Source: Benincasa hispida | Lineage: Eukaryota; Streptophyta; Magnoliopsida; Cucurbitales; Cucurbitaceae | Reading direction: 5' to 3' | Assembly (NCBI RefSeq): GCF_009727055.1 | Contig: NC_052353.1 | Span: forward strand, 62,843,864 to 62,907,863 | Length of the DNA stretch: 64,000 nucleotides | Part shown: one piece after another, positions 45,539-56,491 of the stretch | Numbering within the stretch: the stretch's first letter is position 1 | Layout of the letters: every line of letters begins with the position of its first letter | Translations under genes and position numbers: made by a program | Notes under the pieces: model-generated | The model's database searches: none | The model's input: the letters and a program-made list of their open reading frames with translations, nothing else | Told to the model about the DNA's origin: nothing

Positions 45539-48231
45539 AAAAGAAAAAGTTAATATATATTCTCGATTAAGAGTGGACACAAATTTAAATTTTTTCTATC
45601 GGTTGAACTCATGACCTAAGAATGATGAGAATCATACATTTAGATAACTTAAATGGTTAATAGTACCATGAATTCAAAAGATAGCAAATATAATCTTCAC
45701 TCCAACTTGTAGTAGGGAGGAATGAGAAAATCATGCATTTTTAAATATCTACCTTGATTATGAACACAAATGATCTATTTTTCTTTAGTTTAGAGACATG
45801 TGGATGTTGACACCTTCACATTTATAATGGTAAGTAGTCTTCATCATTTAAGATAAAGTATATATTTTTTATAATAAATAAATAAATAAATAGAGATAGT
45901 ATACAAAATAAATTTTTAGTGAGGATGATATATACCGTATATTGTAAGTAAAAGTAAAAATTTAAACCTACAATAGATCAAAGTAGAAGATCCCTTATAC
46001 CAAGTTGGTTATATAAAATGACTTTTCACGCCATATTTTTCTTCCAGACTTTTCCTCTAAATAGGACATTTCTAAAAATATAGACATATTCTAAAAAGTA
46101 TCTTTAAACTTTCACTTTTATGTCTAACATATCTTTAAATTTTCAATTTTGTATTTAATATGTCTATTCAATAATTTTTCAAATTAACATATTAAACATA
46201 AATATTTTATTTTACATCTAATTGTTAGGTTAGTTAATTTTTTAAAAATTTTGGCCGTTAGTTTTATTGGACAAAAAATTAAAATCTCTAGCTCAGGGAA
46301 GAAGTACATATCAATTATTGCAAAGCTATATTATTCATGTAGATTTTGATTTTCATCACACCAAAGTGGATATATTATATTATTCAAAGTTCTTAGCACA
46401 TTAGTCAAAGCCCTAATTTTAAATCATTGCTATCACATAATTAACAATAAAGTCATTAGTAAGACAAGTAACTTAGGATGGTGTGATATTAACTTTAGTT
46501 TTTTACCGAGGAACACTTATCTTATAGCTAGCTACCTTCTTGCCTTATAATTTGTTTCCTCTAGCATCGTAGATATATTTTTATAATGTATTGTTTTCAA
46601 TATATAATGAAAGATGACAATGTGTAAGCCACTCAACCATAACATTTTCGACCAATTACTTGAGTATCTCTTTGTATTATAAGGATGAAGATAAATACAT
46701 TTTATTCTAAAAAAAGGAATATTTAGGTGTATCATGTATTACATTCATCTTTGTGTAGTCCACTAAATTATTTGTCTGTAACATAGTAAACTTTTGTCGG
46801 ATAAAAAAAATAATTTTTTCAATTCTTTTCTACTACATAATTAAGAGAGATAGATAAAGATGGATGTAACTATGTACTACTCTTTTCTCAAACTCTAAAC
46901 TTTCAAGTAATATATATTATGCGGAACGTTACCCTTCCATATGAGTTCTATATTATTAAATAACCATGCATACTTGCGTAGCAAGTATAAATGTCAATAT
47001 TATGCTTAGGTTGGTAACTTGTTAAAAATCAATAATAAGGTGTGGGAGAATAGTAAATATATAATAAACGGCATAATTGCATGATCGAACTCCACACCAT
47101 GGAGTGGTAAGGCAAGTGCTCAGTTATTGCATCAGGTGGATGTTTAATGTTTTTTGTTTTAAATATAATTGCAGGGTGGAAGATTGAACTTCTGACCTCT
47201 AACTTATTTAGTTCATAAGATTTAATAAACTTTTTCTAAAATAAAGCGTATATTAAAAAATGTAGGTCTTCTTCCAGCTTTTTAATTGTAATTAATATAA
47301 TTCAATAGATAAAAACGGTTAATGTCATCTCAAATGTCAATGATTCTCACTTTCACAATTGTAGAACTAAAAAAAGGAGAAAGTTGATTCTAGTTGTGCT
47401 TCCATTAGTGTGCCAAGTTGTCCTCTTATACAAATATATTTTTGTTTCATACTTTTAATGAAAACAAAATAAATTAAAATATTACCAATAACCGTGTTAT
47501 TAAAAACTGAAACCAAAGACAATTACGAAACATCTTCATTTTTTTTTTTCAAAGTTGAAAACAAAAAATTGTTCGCATACATCTTTAATTCGCTCATTAC
47601 AACTCAACGAAAAACCATTGGATAATCATTTATGTCTCGTCAGGTAATTAATTGTTTTTTTTTATTATTTTTAAAATTAAATATATTCTATCAACATTTC
47701 TTAAGGTGATTTGCATCTTTTTAAGTACAATGGTTAAATTCTTAACCAAATTTCAAAAATAGAAGCTATTTTTTGAAAGATACTTTTTTTAATTCTCACA
47801 TTTTGGATTATTTTTTCAAACCATTGGTGAAAAGTAGATAACAAGGAAGAAATTTATAGATGGAAATAATGTACATAAACTTAATTTTTAAAAAAATAAT
47901 TATCAAATAGGGACTTAATTTTTTATTTAAAAATTTAAACTTAAAAACACTATTTCTATTTATTGTTTTCATTCCTTTGTCATTAATTTCATAGGAGTAT
48001 TCTTAAAATCCAAATCAAGTTTTGATTTTTTTTTTTTTTTTTAAAAAAGTTGTTTTAAGAACTTGATAATTTTATTTTTTGAATTTTAACTAAAAATTTA
48101 AATATTTACTTCAAAAAGATGAAAATAGAAAAAGTAAAGAAATGGAGACAAGACAAGCATAAAAACCAAATATGTATCTTACTAGGCCTAAAATAACCTA
48201 TTAAACAAAACCTTCCTATAAAACTCAAATG
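44436..48231. other. AT-rich intergenic region
   Basis: No gene recognised. 45110-45480 is less AT-rich, has a TATA-like TTATAAATAA near 45243 and ends near a ~31-base poly-A run (45506-45536). It may be a decayed retroelement piece but shows no coding motif. 47640-48100 has phrases such as AAATATTTAC and ATTATCAAATAGGG, like those in intron 1 of the P450 (43200-43560) and at 58300-58500, probably a common AT-rich repeat. Confidence 0.4.
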
Positions 48232-48236
48232 CCTAG
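48232..48236. other. Target-site duplication of element E, left
   Basis: CCTAG directly before the LTR end. It is repeated at 58276-58280. Confidence 0.9.
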
Positions 48237-49987
48237 TGTTCGCTCCCAAATGCTTGTTGCTTTCCGACAGATGTAATACCACCACAAAGACTGATGACGT
48301 ATATGATATGTGTTGCTTTGTCTTAATCACGCTTCTAGATAATATATGTGCTGCTACAAACACTGTAGAATGCATTCATGTAGTATGTGTGTGTCACAAG
48401 TTTTCTTGCGTTGGAACCAAGTATAATTCCACCGCAAGTTTCTCAGAGTGATCTGAAGTCGAACACGGGGATTGCGATGCTAGATGCGATATTGATGTGA
48501 TACATGTGACCGAAATCAAAATAATAATGTGTTGTGTTTGAAAAGTAAAATGCGACGATAAATAAATAAATAAACAAATAAATGAATAAATGTGAAGTTG
48601 TGTAAGTGTATGAGGGAATGCAATGGCAAGTCTTGTGAAAGGTATCAGAATGAGAACGGGTTGGGGGAAAGGACATCGCAAGTTTGTCAATCCTGTTGAG
48701 GACGCAACTAAGGTTCCACCTTCCCTTGGCTTACACCTCTCAATGATCGGTCGCGTTCCCATATATCTATGGTGAACAGGGATGAATGTTGCGAACGCAA
48801 GGTTATTTCCATCTCTGGAAATACTTCTTGCTTTAGTTAACGCATTCTATCAACCTTCTTCCGGGAAGTAGATTAACATCTTCACTTCTGCTCTCACAGG
48901 TGAAGATGTCGTTGAGCATGCATTAGCTAAACTGAGCTGACTTCTTCAACATGGATTAACTTACTCGCTTAATCCTTCCTCCTTACCTTGGGGAATTAGT
49001 TACACATGGTGAGAGAAATGGATGATGACTGGATGGTGGTGAACAGAGAGATAAAGATGAACATGATAATGATATTACGAATAAAGATAAAGCGTTTGTT
49101 ACAGATAGATGAATGAAAGATCAGAAATGAATATTTGTTGATGAACAGAAAGTGAGAACAAATGAGGACAGCATGTCAATGTCTTGACACGGATCCCGAT
49201 CGGAGTTGTTTTGCTTGCCGGTGTGTAGGAGGAGTGAGATGGAGGACTTTCTTCTCAGGATAGTTCCCCAGGTAGAAATGACCATTGCACAGAGGTTCAC
49301 TTCGGGATTGTAAATGAATTTCTGACTCCTGAGACTTCCTTTCGGACTTGTCTCGTCTATCTCCCGGACTCTCTATGATTGTCTCTTCAGACCAGCCTTT
49401 TCTCGGATTCTCTATGAATGTCTCTTCAGACCAGCCTCCTTTCTTTGGTGTTAATGTAGCTATTTATATACCTTAGCACCTCCTTCGTCAGTGGTCCCGC
49501 TCTAAAAAGTTACTTTTTCTACCGAGGCTTGGTGGAAACGTCCGCTCTACTCCACATTCAATTTGTCAGATCGTACAATAGAAAGCTGTACAATTTCAAA
49601 AATTCCCACAAATGCGTCGCTCTTTTTATCCACGATTGATCGTCGCATGTGGTGCGAATTCATTACTCTTTTTATCCACGATCGATCATCGCATGCAGTG
49701 CGAATGAGTTGCTCTTTTTTGTCCACGATCGATCGTCGCATGCGATGCGAATGCGTTGCTCTTTTTGTCCTCGAGCAATCGTCGCATGTGATGATACCTA
49801 TTTCCTGCAAAACAAAGACTTGGACATCTCTTTTTGCCATCGCAATGGGGTCAGTGGGTGTGCTTCCGACATTTTACAACTTTTGCATTTCTAAGTCAAC
49901 TTCTATATGTTCGACGCAACTTTTTCCTTCTTTTTGCCACATATTCTAAATAAAATGGTATAAATAACTTGTATTTCTAAGTTATCA
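48237..49987 (-). repeat. Element E 3' LTR
   Basis: 1751 bp. Minus sense starts TGATAACTTAGAAATAC and ends AGCGAACA. TATA-like TATATAAATA (minus) at 49461-49470. It contains four copies of the 46-bp tandem unit (49611-49796). Confidence 0.9.
49611..49796. repeat. 46-bp tandem array in the 3' LTR of E, 4 copies
   Basis: Each unit reads about AATGCGTTGCTCTTTTT, then GTCCACGATCGATCGTC, then GCATGCGGTGCG, with point differences. The unit length (46-47 bp) is not a multiple of three. Overlapping frames through the array are repeat translations, not genes. Confidence 0.92.
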
Positions 49988-51480
49988 CACCCCTAAATTT
50001 AGATATATGCGTGTCCTCAAGCATATCCTCTACTAAGGAAATTCAACTCAAGTCTTATCCTTACTTTGCGTCGATCAACTACTCCGAATGCTCTAACTCT
50101 ACATAATTTCTCAAAATTACTAATTTCTTCTATCCTTTGAACATTTCTTCAACATGCTCTACTTTATTCTTACCTTAGACAGACCTTTGCTCAAAGTTCT
50201 TTTCTTGTTTTGAAAAGAATGTTTTTCCTGTTCTTGTAAAAACAACGAAGCGCGCTTTTTATGCGGTAGCCTAGTTTGTGTCTTACTATAGAGAGCGTTG
50301 ATTATGGTTACACCCTTTGTTTTGGCTTGCTCCCACGGGTGTCATGCAAACATCCAACTTCGATTGTATACCAAGCTCAACTTCAACTCTTGACCCTTAG
50401 CCAAGTTTTCACTTTAGCTGTGGAGTTGTCTCTTTTTTTTTTTTTTTTTTTTTTTTATAGTATTCGCGTTGATCCTGGTAACCTACCGTTCATTTTGGTT
50501 TGCTCCACGGGTATCATGCGATCATCCAACTACGAGCAGGTTCCTTTTTACGACTTAACTCTTAATCATGTGTGGGTTTTTCCTTACTGATAGATAGATA
50601 TTTTTTTTTATGAAGAATGCATTTGTTTGATATGAAAGCATCCGCTTGATCGCATCTACTCAGAACTTTTCCATCCCCAAATTAGAGAATCGCAAGGTCC
50701 TCATTGTGTTGTTTTGGACAGAAAAGACAAAACACTTAGTCAAAATTTGAAAAGAAGGTTTGAGCAGAGTCTTGTGATAGAGAAGGTAAAGTGGAAACTA
50801 TTGCGATGAATTGTCTAAGTGTTAGGCAGAAAATGCAATATATAAAGAAATTACGCTAAGGTTATGCATAATACTCGTCATAGCAGTGCAAATAAACGAC
50901 GCAAAAGAAAAGAAAGGAAATACCACATTAAATTGACAAAGGATGATATAAATAAAGAGGCCAATGCATAAAGAAAGAATAGTCACTCAATGTATATAAA
51001 AATTGTCTAAGTACACAAAGAATTGTAATGATCGCAAACACAAAAATTTCAAACATGTAAAGGAGAATACAAATGTATAGGTATATAAAAGAATTGTAAT
51101 GACCGCAAAAAAAATTCGAAAATGTGAAGGAGAATACAAAGGTATAGGAGAAGGTGGTACACCCCCAAATTTAACTTTGCGGCAGGGGCTCGTTGTGAGG
51201 AGGGCATTGCGGAGGAGCTCCTGGCGACGCTTCTTGAAAGAAAAGAGGCTGCTGCAGATGCTAAGGAACCACAGAACCATGCAAATATGCGGTCAAGAAA
51301 TTAAAGTACTCGTGGTTGCGTTCTGTCATCTGCCTCTGATTCAGACGAAGAGTAAAGATGTTGTGCTGAATGTTTATCATCGCCTGGCGCAGCTCTGCAT
51401 TACTCTCTCACAACTCCATCAATGTGTGGCGGAAGGAAGATAACTCTTGTGTCAAGAAGCCCTGCATGTCCTCAAGGGTA
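49988..51480 (-). other. Element E 3' untranslated interior
   Basis: Carries the polypurine tract next to the LTR and two diverged copies of the GGCTTGCTCCCACGGGTG / CATCCAACT phrase (about 50318-50362 and 50492-50540), also seen in ATH-1. A second polypurine-like tract lies at 51162-51175. A ~23-base poly-T run is near 50433. Confidence 0.65.
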
Positions 51481-51836
51481 GCAACTATGGATCTAGTGAG
51501 GGGTGGTGTCGTCGATGTCTCACATGCATCGGTTTGGGGCTGAGTAGAAGGGCCTGCTCCCAAACCGTATGGGTCATCAATATGCGGCGATGTTTGAGGG
51601 GAAAGGTGGGGTGAGATAGATGGCTGATGGATGTTGCTGGGGATGGGGGGTTGGAGTCAGGCGCAAGGAGGAGGTTTGTAAAATGATCGGGAAGAGGGGA
51701 AAAGGGCTCAGTTGTTCGACTTGGTGGTCGGATGACTAAGGGTAAGGGATCTTCCAAGGATAAATTGGTTGGCTAATGCAATGTACTACCTTGGATTATT
51801 TCCTTTCCTTTGTCATTGCGGCGTCATCTCTTGGGT

Positions 51837-54035
51837 CTAGGTGGTTGCGGTGCATTTAGGTTGATGAAGGGCCGCTTCGGTGGAGGCTCTGGGCAATGCG
51901 GCGAATCCTTGAGAAGNTAGGTTGATGAAGGGCCGCTTCGGTGGAGGCTCTGGGCAATGCGGCGAATCCTTGAGAAGGACTCTCAGGATTTTCGTGCTAA
52001 TGAGGCTATGGGCTTCTAACATTGGCTCTTCTTCAATGCCCGTGCCCACAGATAGGCATAAGCTAGGGATCGTCCATGGAAAGAAGTATTGGCCCCTGAT
52101 GCGGCCTACATAACCTCTGATTTGTCTCGCAAGAAGTTGCCCCACATCGATTGGAATGTCGCATGTAATGCAGTATGCGGCCATGACTCTATTCCTTGAA
52201 ATAGTCTTATCATGAGAAGTCGGGATGAGCCATCTCTTCACCAAATAGACCCAAAGGTGTGCTTTTTGTAGCAGATGATTGAAGGCGAGGGTTTTAATGT
52301 CGGTCAAAGACAGCATCCACTTGGTGCCCGGTTGCGCTAGTGTTCTTAGCGCATCCTTCATGTGCGCTTCGGCAGGATCATCAATCAATTTGTTGCCCGA
52401 TGCTTCCGAGAAATTCTTCAACTGATAAAGCTTATTGATATCCTCAGTGCTGAATGGCACTACCCTCCCATCAACGACCACCGCATCTTCGGTATCGTGG
52501 AGCTGGTTGTGGTAAAAGGCTCTCACTACCACTAGAATGACTATGGATGGCCATTGGCAGAAAGTTTCCCACCCATGCTCCACTATAATACTAATGACAA
52601 GATCTGGTAGTGGGGCTGACGCAGGGAAGAAGCCCATTTCCATCAATAAATCATCGTTTTTCTTCCAGGTTTTTGGGCGCCTTCTGGCTGGCGAAAGCTG
52701 ACTGCCTTCCACCTTCACTTTTCTTTTTTCTTGAGCGGACGCAAGACGGGATTTTTGTCGTTGAATGCATTCCCGTTCCTTGCTCTGCTCTTGCTTTTCC
52801 TTTTCCTACTCTTCTTTTTCTTTTCCTTTTAGCTCCTGTTGCGTTGAATGTTGACTTTGCGGCACAACTCCTTTTTCTCCTTCTCCTTCTTCTCCGCTTT
52901 CTCTTCTTCTTGCATCTCTTTTTCAAACTACTCGGAGGCGAGCGCAATGCACTGCTCATCCTTGAGCCTTCTTTTCTCTTTTTCGTCTACCCTTCACTGG
53001 CAAGGTGAACCTCCTCATCATGAAGTCGTCTGGCCAAATCGGCCAAGGCGATGATTTGGCGTGCCATTGCCATCTGTTCTTCCTTCTCCTCTAATTTCCT
53101 TCTTTGTTCTTCCTTCTCCTTCTCCATGCGTTCGTTGATTGCTGGGTCTTCTGTCAACCCTTGCAGCACATTCTCCTTGCGATGCCATATTAGCGGGGAG
53201 ATGTCAAGGTCTTCCTTGTCGTCTGAACCGCGGAGTTGAGCCTCCAACGCAACTAATCTTGAATGTGGCCATGAGGTTTGTTGTTGCGTTGATGGTTCAA
53301 ATTGCGCTGACATTCCCCCTTCCACCCTTGCGGTGGTTGATTCTCCATCGAAATCCGGGCTTTCTGCCCTTTTCCCCCGCTCTTCCTCTTTTCTCAGGCG
53401 CTTCTCTTCTCGCCTACGTTGCCTTCATTCACTTCTCCTCCTTCCTTCTTTTCTTTTTCCAGTCGGGCAACTTCATCTTTCTCTGCCCATTGCTCGTCGA
53501 CTCTTCTCTCCTCCTTCTCTGCTTTTTCAGACTGCTCCATCCGCCTCCTTGCCTCCACGACCTCTTGAACAGACCTAATGGGTCCATCAATGGAGTCTGT
53601 TGAGGCATTCTCCTTAGGATCCGAGATGGTAAGGGCCATCCTCCGCGAAGCCGGAACTAACTTCTCCTCTGACAGTAGGGGTTGGTTTACTACTCCTGCT
53701 TCCAGCAACCCCCTATCCTTCTCCAAGTGACTCAAGATGCTCTCAAACACTTCCTTATCGTCTTTTCTCTTTTGTTCACTTTCGGTTGGAGGTAATGGGA
53801 GCACCACCTCAGGACTGGTGGCAGGAGCACTCTCCTTGCTCGGCCCCTCTCGACGGGTAGATGGTGTTGCAAACATTAAGGGTTTTCGCCTGGGCTTTTC
53901 GGCAATTCTGGGACTTGGTTTGGGCTGGGTAGCGAGGCGGCGGCTGGCGGCGAGGAAAGCCGCCTCCCGTGCGGGGACAGGGGCTTGGGAAAGGGATGAT
54001 GGTTGGGAAGAAGAGTGTGACGACTGTCCGGTCAT
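51837..54035 (-). pseudogene. Cargo ORF of E: charged coiled coil plus putative plant transposon protein-like domain
   Basis: The minus strand starts MTGQSSHSSSQPSSLSQAP at 54035, rich in Ser/Pro/Arg. It continues with a long Lys/Glu heptad-like coiled coil (53560-52720, spread over three frames by at least two frameshifts, e.g. near 53400 and 52990) containing SRLVALEAQLRG. It ends with a globular region (52718-51918) holding IIVEHGWETFCQWP, VRAFYHN, VPFSTEDINKLYQL, LWVYLVKRWLIPTSH and ISRNRVMAAYCITCDIPIDVGQ. This order is that of plant proteins carrying the 'putative plant transposon protein' domain (PF20167, from memory). Function is unknown. The domain is commonly retroelement-borne. The C-terminus is corrupted by the N and 60-bp duplication at 51857-51977. 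Confidence 0.7.
51857..51977. repeat. 60-bp duplication around a single N (likely assembly artefact)
   Basis: 51857-51916 and 51918-51977 are identical. They lie inside the cargo ORF and shift its frame. Confidence 0.92.
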
Positions 54036-54682
54036 AAGTTCGGTGAAAGGAAAGAAGATAGTGGTGATTTTTTTTTTCTAGGAAGAAAGAGCAGATGGCA
54101 CAGTCGAGGTATGCAGAGGGTTTTTGGGAAGGTTTTCGCAAAGAAGAATGCAAATGAACCCCAGACAAGGCTGAGGAGAGGATTTATAGGTTGGGCCTTG
54201 ATGGGCCCAATGCAATCGGTAGTGCACTTAGTAGGCTTCGGTAATCCAAAAAGCCTGCCGCACCCCTCCCCATTATGACATAGCAGGCAAGAACGTCCTT
54301 TCGTTTGCTATGTAATAATTCACATCGGGAGCTGAAACGATCGTATGATTACCTTCTCCGCGAATATTTTATCATTTATTTATTTATTTATTTATTATTT
54401 TTGGAGGACAGGCACAATGTATATCTATTAACGCAAGACACACTCGTCAACGCAATGCATACCCGATGTATCACCAACATCGCAATGCTTATCCCAAAAT
54501 CGTAATTATAAGACATTGCGGTGTTCACTCAAATAATTCATTCAACAATTCATTAAAGTCAATGCAATCAGAGACTGAAATGGAAAGTAATTCAATAAAG
54601 CAGTAATAAATCATAAAGAGAGTTCATATGGATGTTGTTTGAAAAGATTTTCAACATTACCGCAACGCATCCCCGCAGGCGA

Positions 54683-56279
54683 TCAGGCTTGCCTGCCCAA
54701 TGTCACCTCTTGACATTGCTCCTTCCCTCTTGGTCCAGGTGCTTCCAAGTTGCTGGGCAGCGTACCAGGTGTTTTGTTTCTAAGTTCGGCTGCAAGCTGC
54801 CCGACCTGTACCTCCAAAGTTCTGATGGAAGATGCTTCTGATTGCATGATCGCATCGTTCTTTTCTATGTATTGTTTGAGCAGTACTTCCAAGGATGACG
54901 AATTGGATGAGGTGTTAGATGAAGAGGGTTGGTTGTGCGGTTGTCTATTCTGATAATTACTCTGGCCTTGACCCTGGTGGTGAAAACTTGGAGGATTTCC
55001 TTTATTCCTGGAATGATTGGTCTGCACATTTCTCTNTAATCGAGTGGTCATTGTTGGTGATTGTTTCTTCTGATCGTCCTACTGATTCTAGTACTATTGA
55101 CATGAGAACCGCCTTTCTACCGCTTCTCAATTACTCTGGCCTTGACCCTGGTGGTGAAAACTTGGAGGATTTCCTTTATTCCTGGAATGATTGGTCTGCA
55201 CATTTCTCTGGCCTCCCTGATCGTTGTTCCCTCCCCAACTGAAGTTGGGATGATTCCTCCAACTTGGGTTATATGTGTTGCTGAAGGGGTTGTTATGGGT
55301 AGAATATAATGATTGTTAATTTGACGGGCAGACTTCCATTGAATGACTCTCTGCATTGTATACAGCTTACTGTTTCCACTTGCATTAGCGCATTGGCTTA
55401 TGCTGCACTCTGAGAGAGAGTTCCTTGATTTATAGCCATGGTTTAGAGGAGCGAGGTGACTGCGGCCAACAGGGCGGCCAGTGTGGTCATTGTATCCACT
55501 GGTACAATGGCGCTCTCTGTTTTCCTTCATTCTATGCCTCTTCCTCCATATCCGTCATTAACCCAGTCATCCGTATTTCACGAGATGCGATCTAGGATGA
55601 CCTTTGCTTCAGTATATATTTTATCCATAAACTCTCCTACTGCGGAGGCGTCTGCAACTACTTGTGTTGCTCTGTTCGGGCCATTATAAAAAGTCTCCAT
55701 GAGGACGCAATCAAGAATCCCAATATGCAGACAGTTCTTCACCAATCGTCGAAAGCACATCCACGCGGTGCTCAAAGTTTCATTTTCTATTTGTTCAAAA
55801 TTTAACACTTCCCTTCGTCTTCTTGCATTGACAGCGGGAGGGAAGAACTTCTTCATGAATCTTTCAACCAACTGATCCCAAGAATTTATCTCATTTGGCT
55901 CCAACGAATGAGCCCACCTCTTTGCTTCATCTCTAAGTGTGTACGGAAAAAGATAGAGTCTGATGTCTTCTGGAGTCACGCCAGCAATGGAGAATGTGTT
56001 GCACATCTCTACAAAACTAGTCAGATGTGCATGCGGGTCATCTCCTTACAAACCTCCAAACTGACCCACATTTTGAATAATCTGGAGCATGACAGGCTTA
56101 ATTTCGAATCTGGTGTTCTCCTCTACTGTAGGCCTTGCGATACCCGGTGATAAGTCGTATAAATTGGGTGCCACATAGTTCCTCATAGGAATGTTGCGGT
56201 CAGCGACCAGAAAGACTGGGTTTTGTGGTGGTCGATTCATTCCCTGATTCTTTTTGGGCCTCTCATTGTTGTTTTCCAT
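54683..56279 (-). pseudogene. Element E gag
   Basis: Starts MENNNERPKKNQGMNRPP at 56279. Athila/Tat gag signature: PMRNYVAPNLYDLSPGIARP and FEIKPVMLQIIQNVGQFGGL, then DPHAHLTSFVEMCNTFSI, LFPYTLRDEAKRWAHSL, SWDQLVERFMKKFFPPAVN and NFEQIENETLSTAWMCFRRL. The later part has a cysteine pair (SCIQCRESF, near 55360) where a zinc knuckle is expected and a coil LEVLLKQYIEKNDAIMQSEA at its end. A stop at 56046, others near 55577, and the N-linked duplication (54955-55209) break it. The same protein type is in ATH-1. Confidence 0.85.
54955..55209. repeat. 81-bp duplication with N and filler (likely assembly artefact)
   Basis: 54955-55035 equals 55129-55209. Between them are one N and a 92-bp filler that does not continue the gag frame. 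Confidence 0.88.
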
Positions 56280-56468
56280 ATTTCTTCTACGCTTGTATGG
56301 TTTTGGCGTGCTCTTCTACGAAAGGTTCTCTCGATTTATGGGTTGGCGTTGAATTATGGATCCATTCCAGTACTCATACACCGTCAGCTGCTCTTCGCTT
56401 AAGCACACTGTATTCCAGAAATCTATCTTGCACAATATCACAAAAATATTCAGCACTAAAATTGCCAA

Positions 56469-56485
56469 CCCCGGCAACGGCGCCA
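56469..56485 (-). other. Primer-binding site of element E
   Basis: TGGCGCCGTTGCCGGGG on the minus strand, the classic Athila/Tat-type primer site, 6 bp from the LTR. Confidence 0.92.
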
Positions 56486-56491
56486 AAAACT

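Noticed and set aside
49547..49949. Overlapping frames with repeated IDRRMRCE-like peptides (also 57769-58235)
   Set aside because: They are translations of the 46-bp tandem array. The repeat is open in several frames on both strands.
52610..53603. Plus-strand frames rich in Phe, Leu and Ser
   Set aside because: Antisense shadow of the Lys/Glu-rich coiled coil in element E's cargo ORF.
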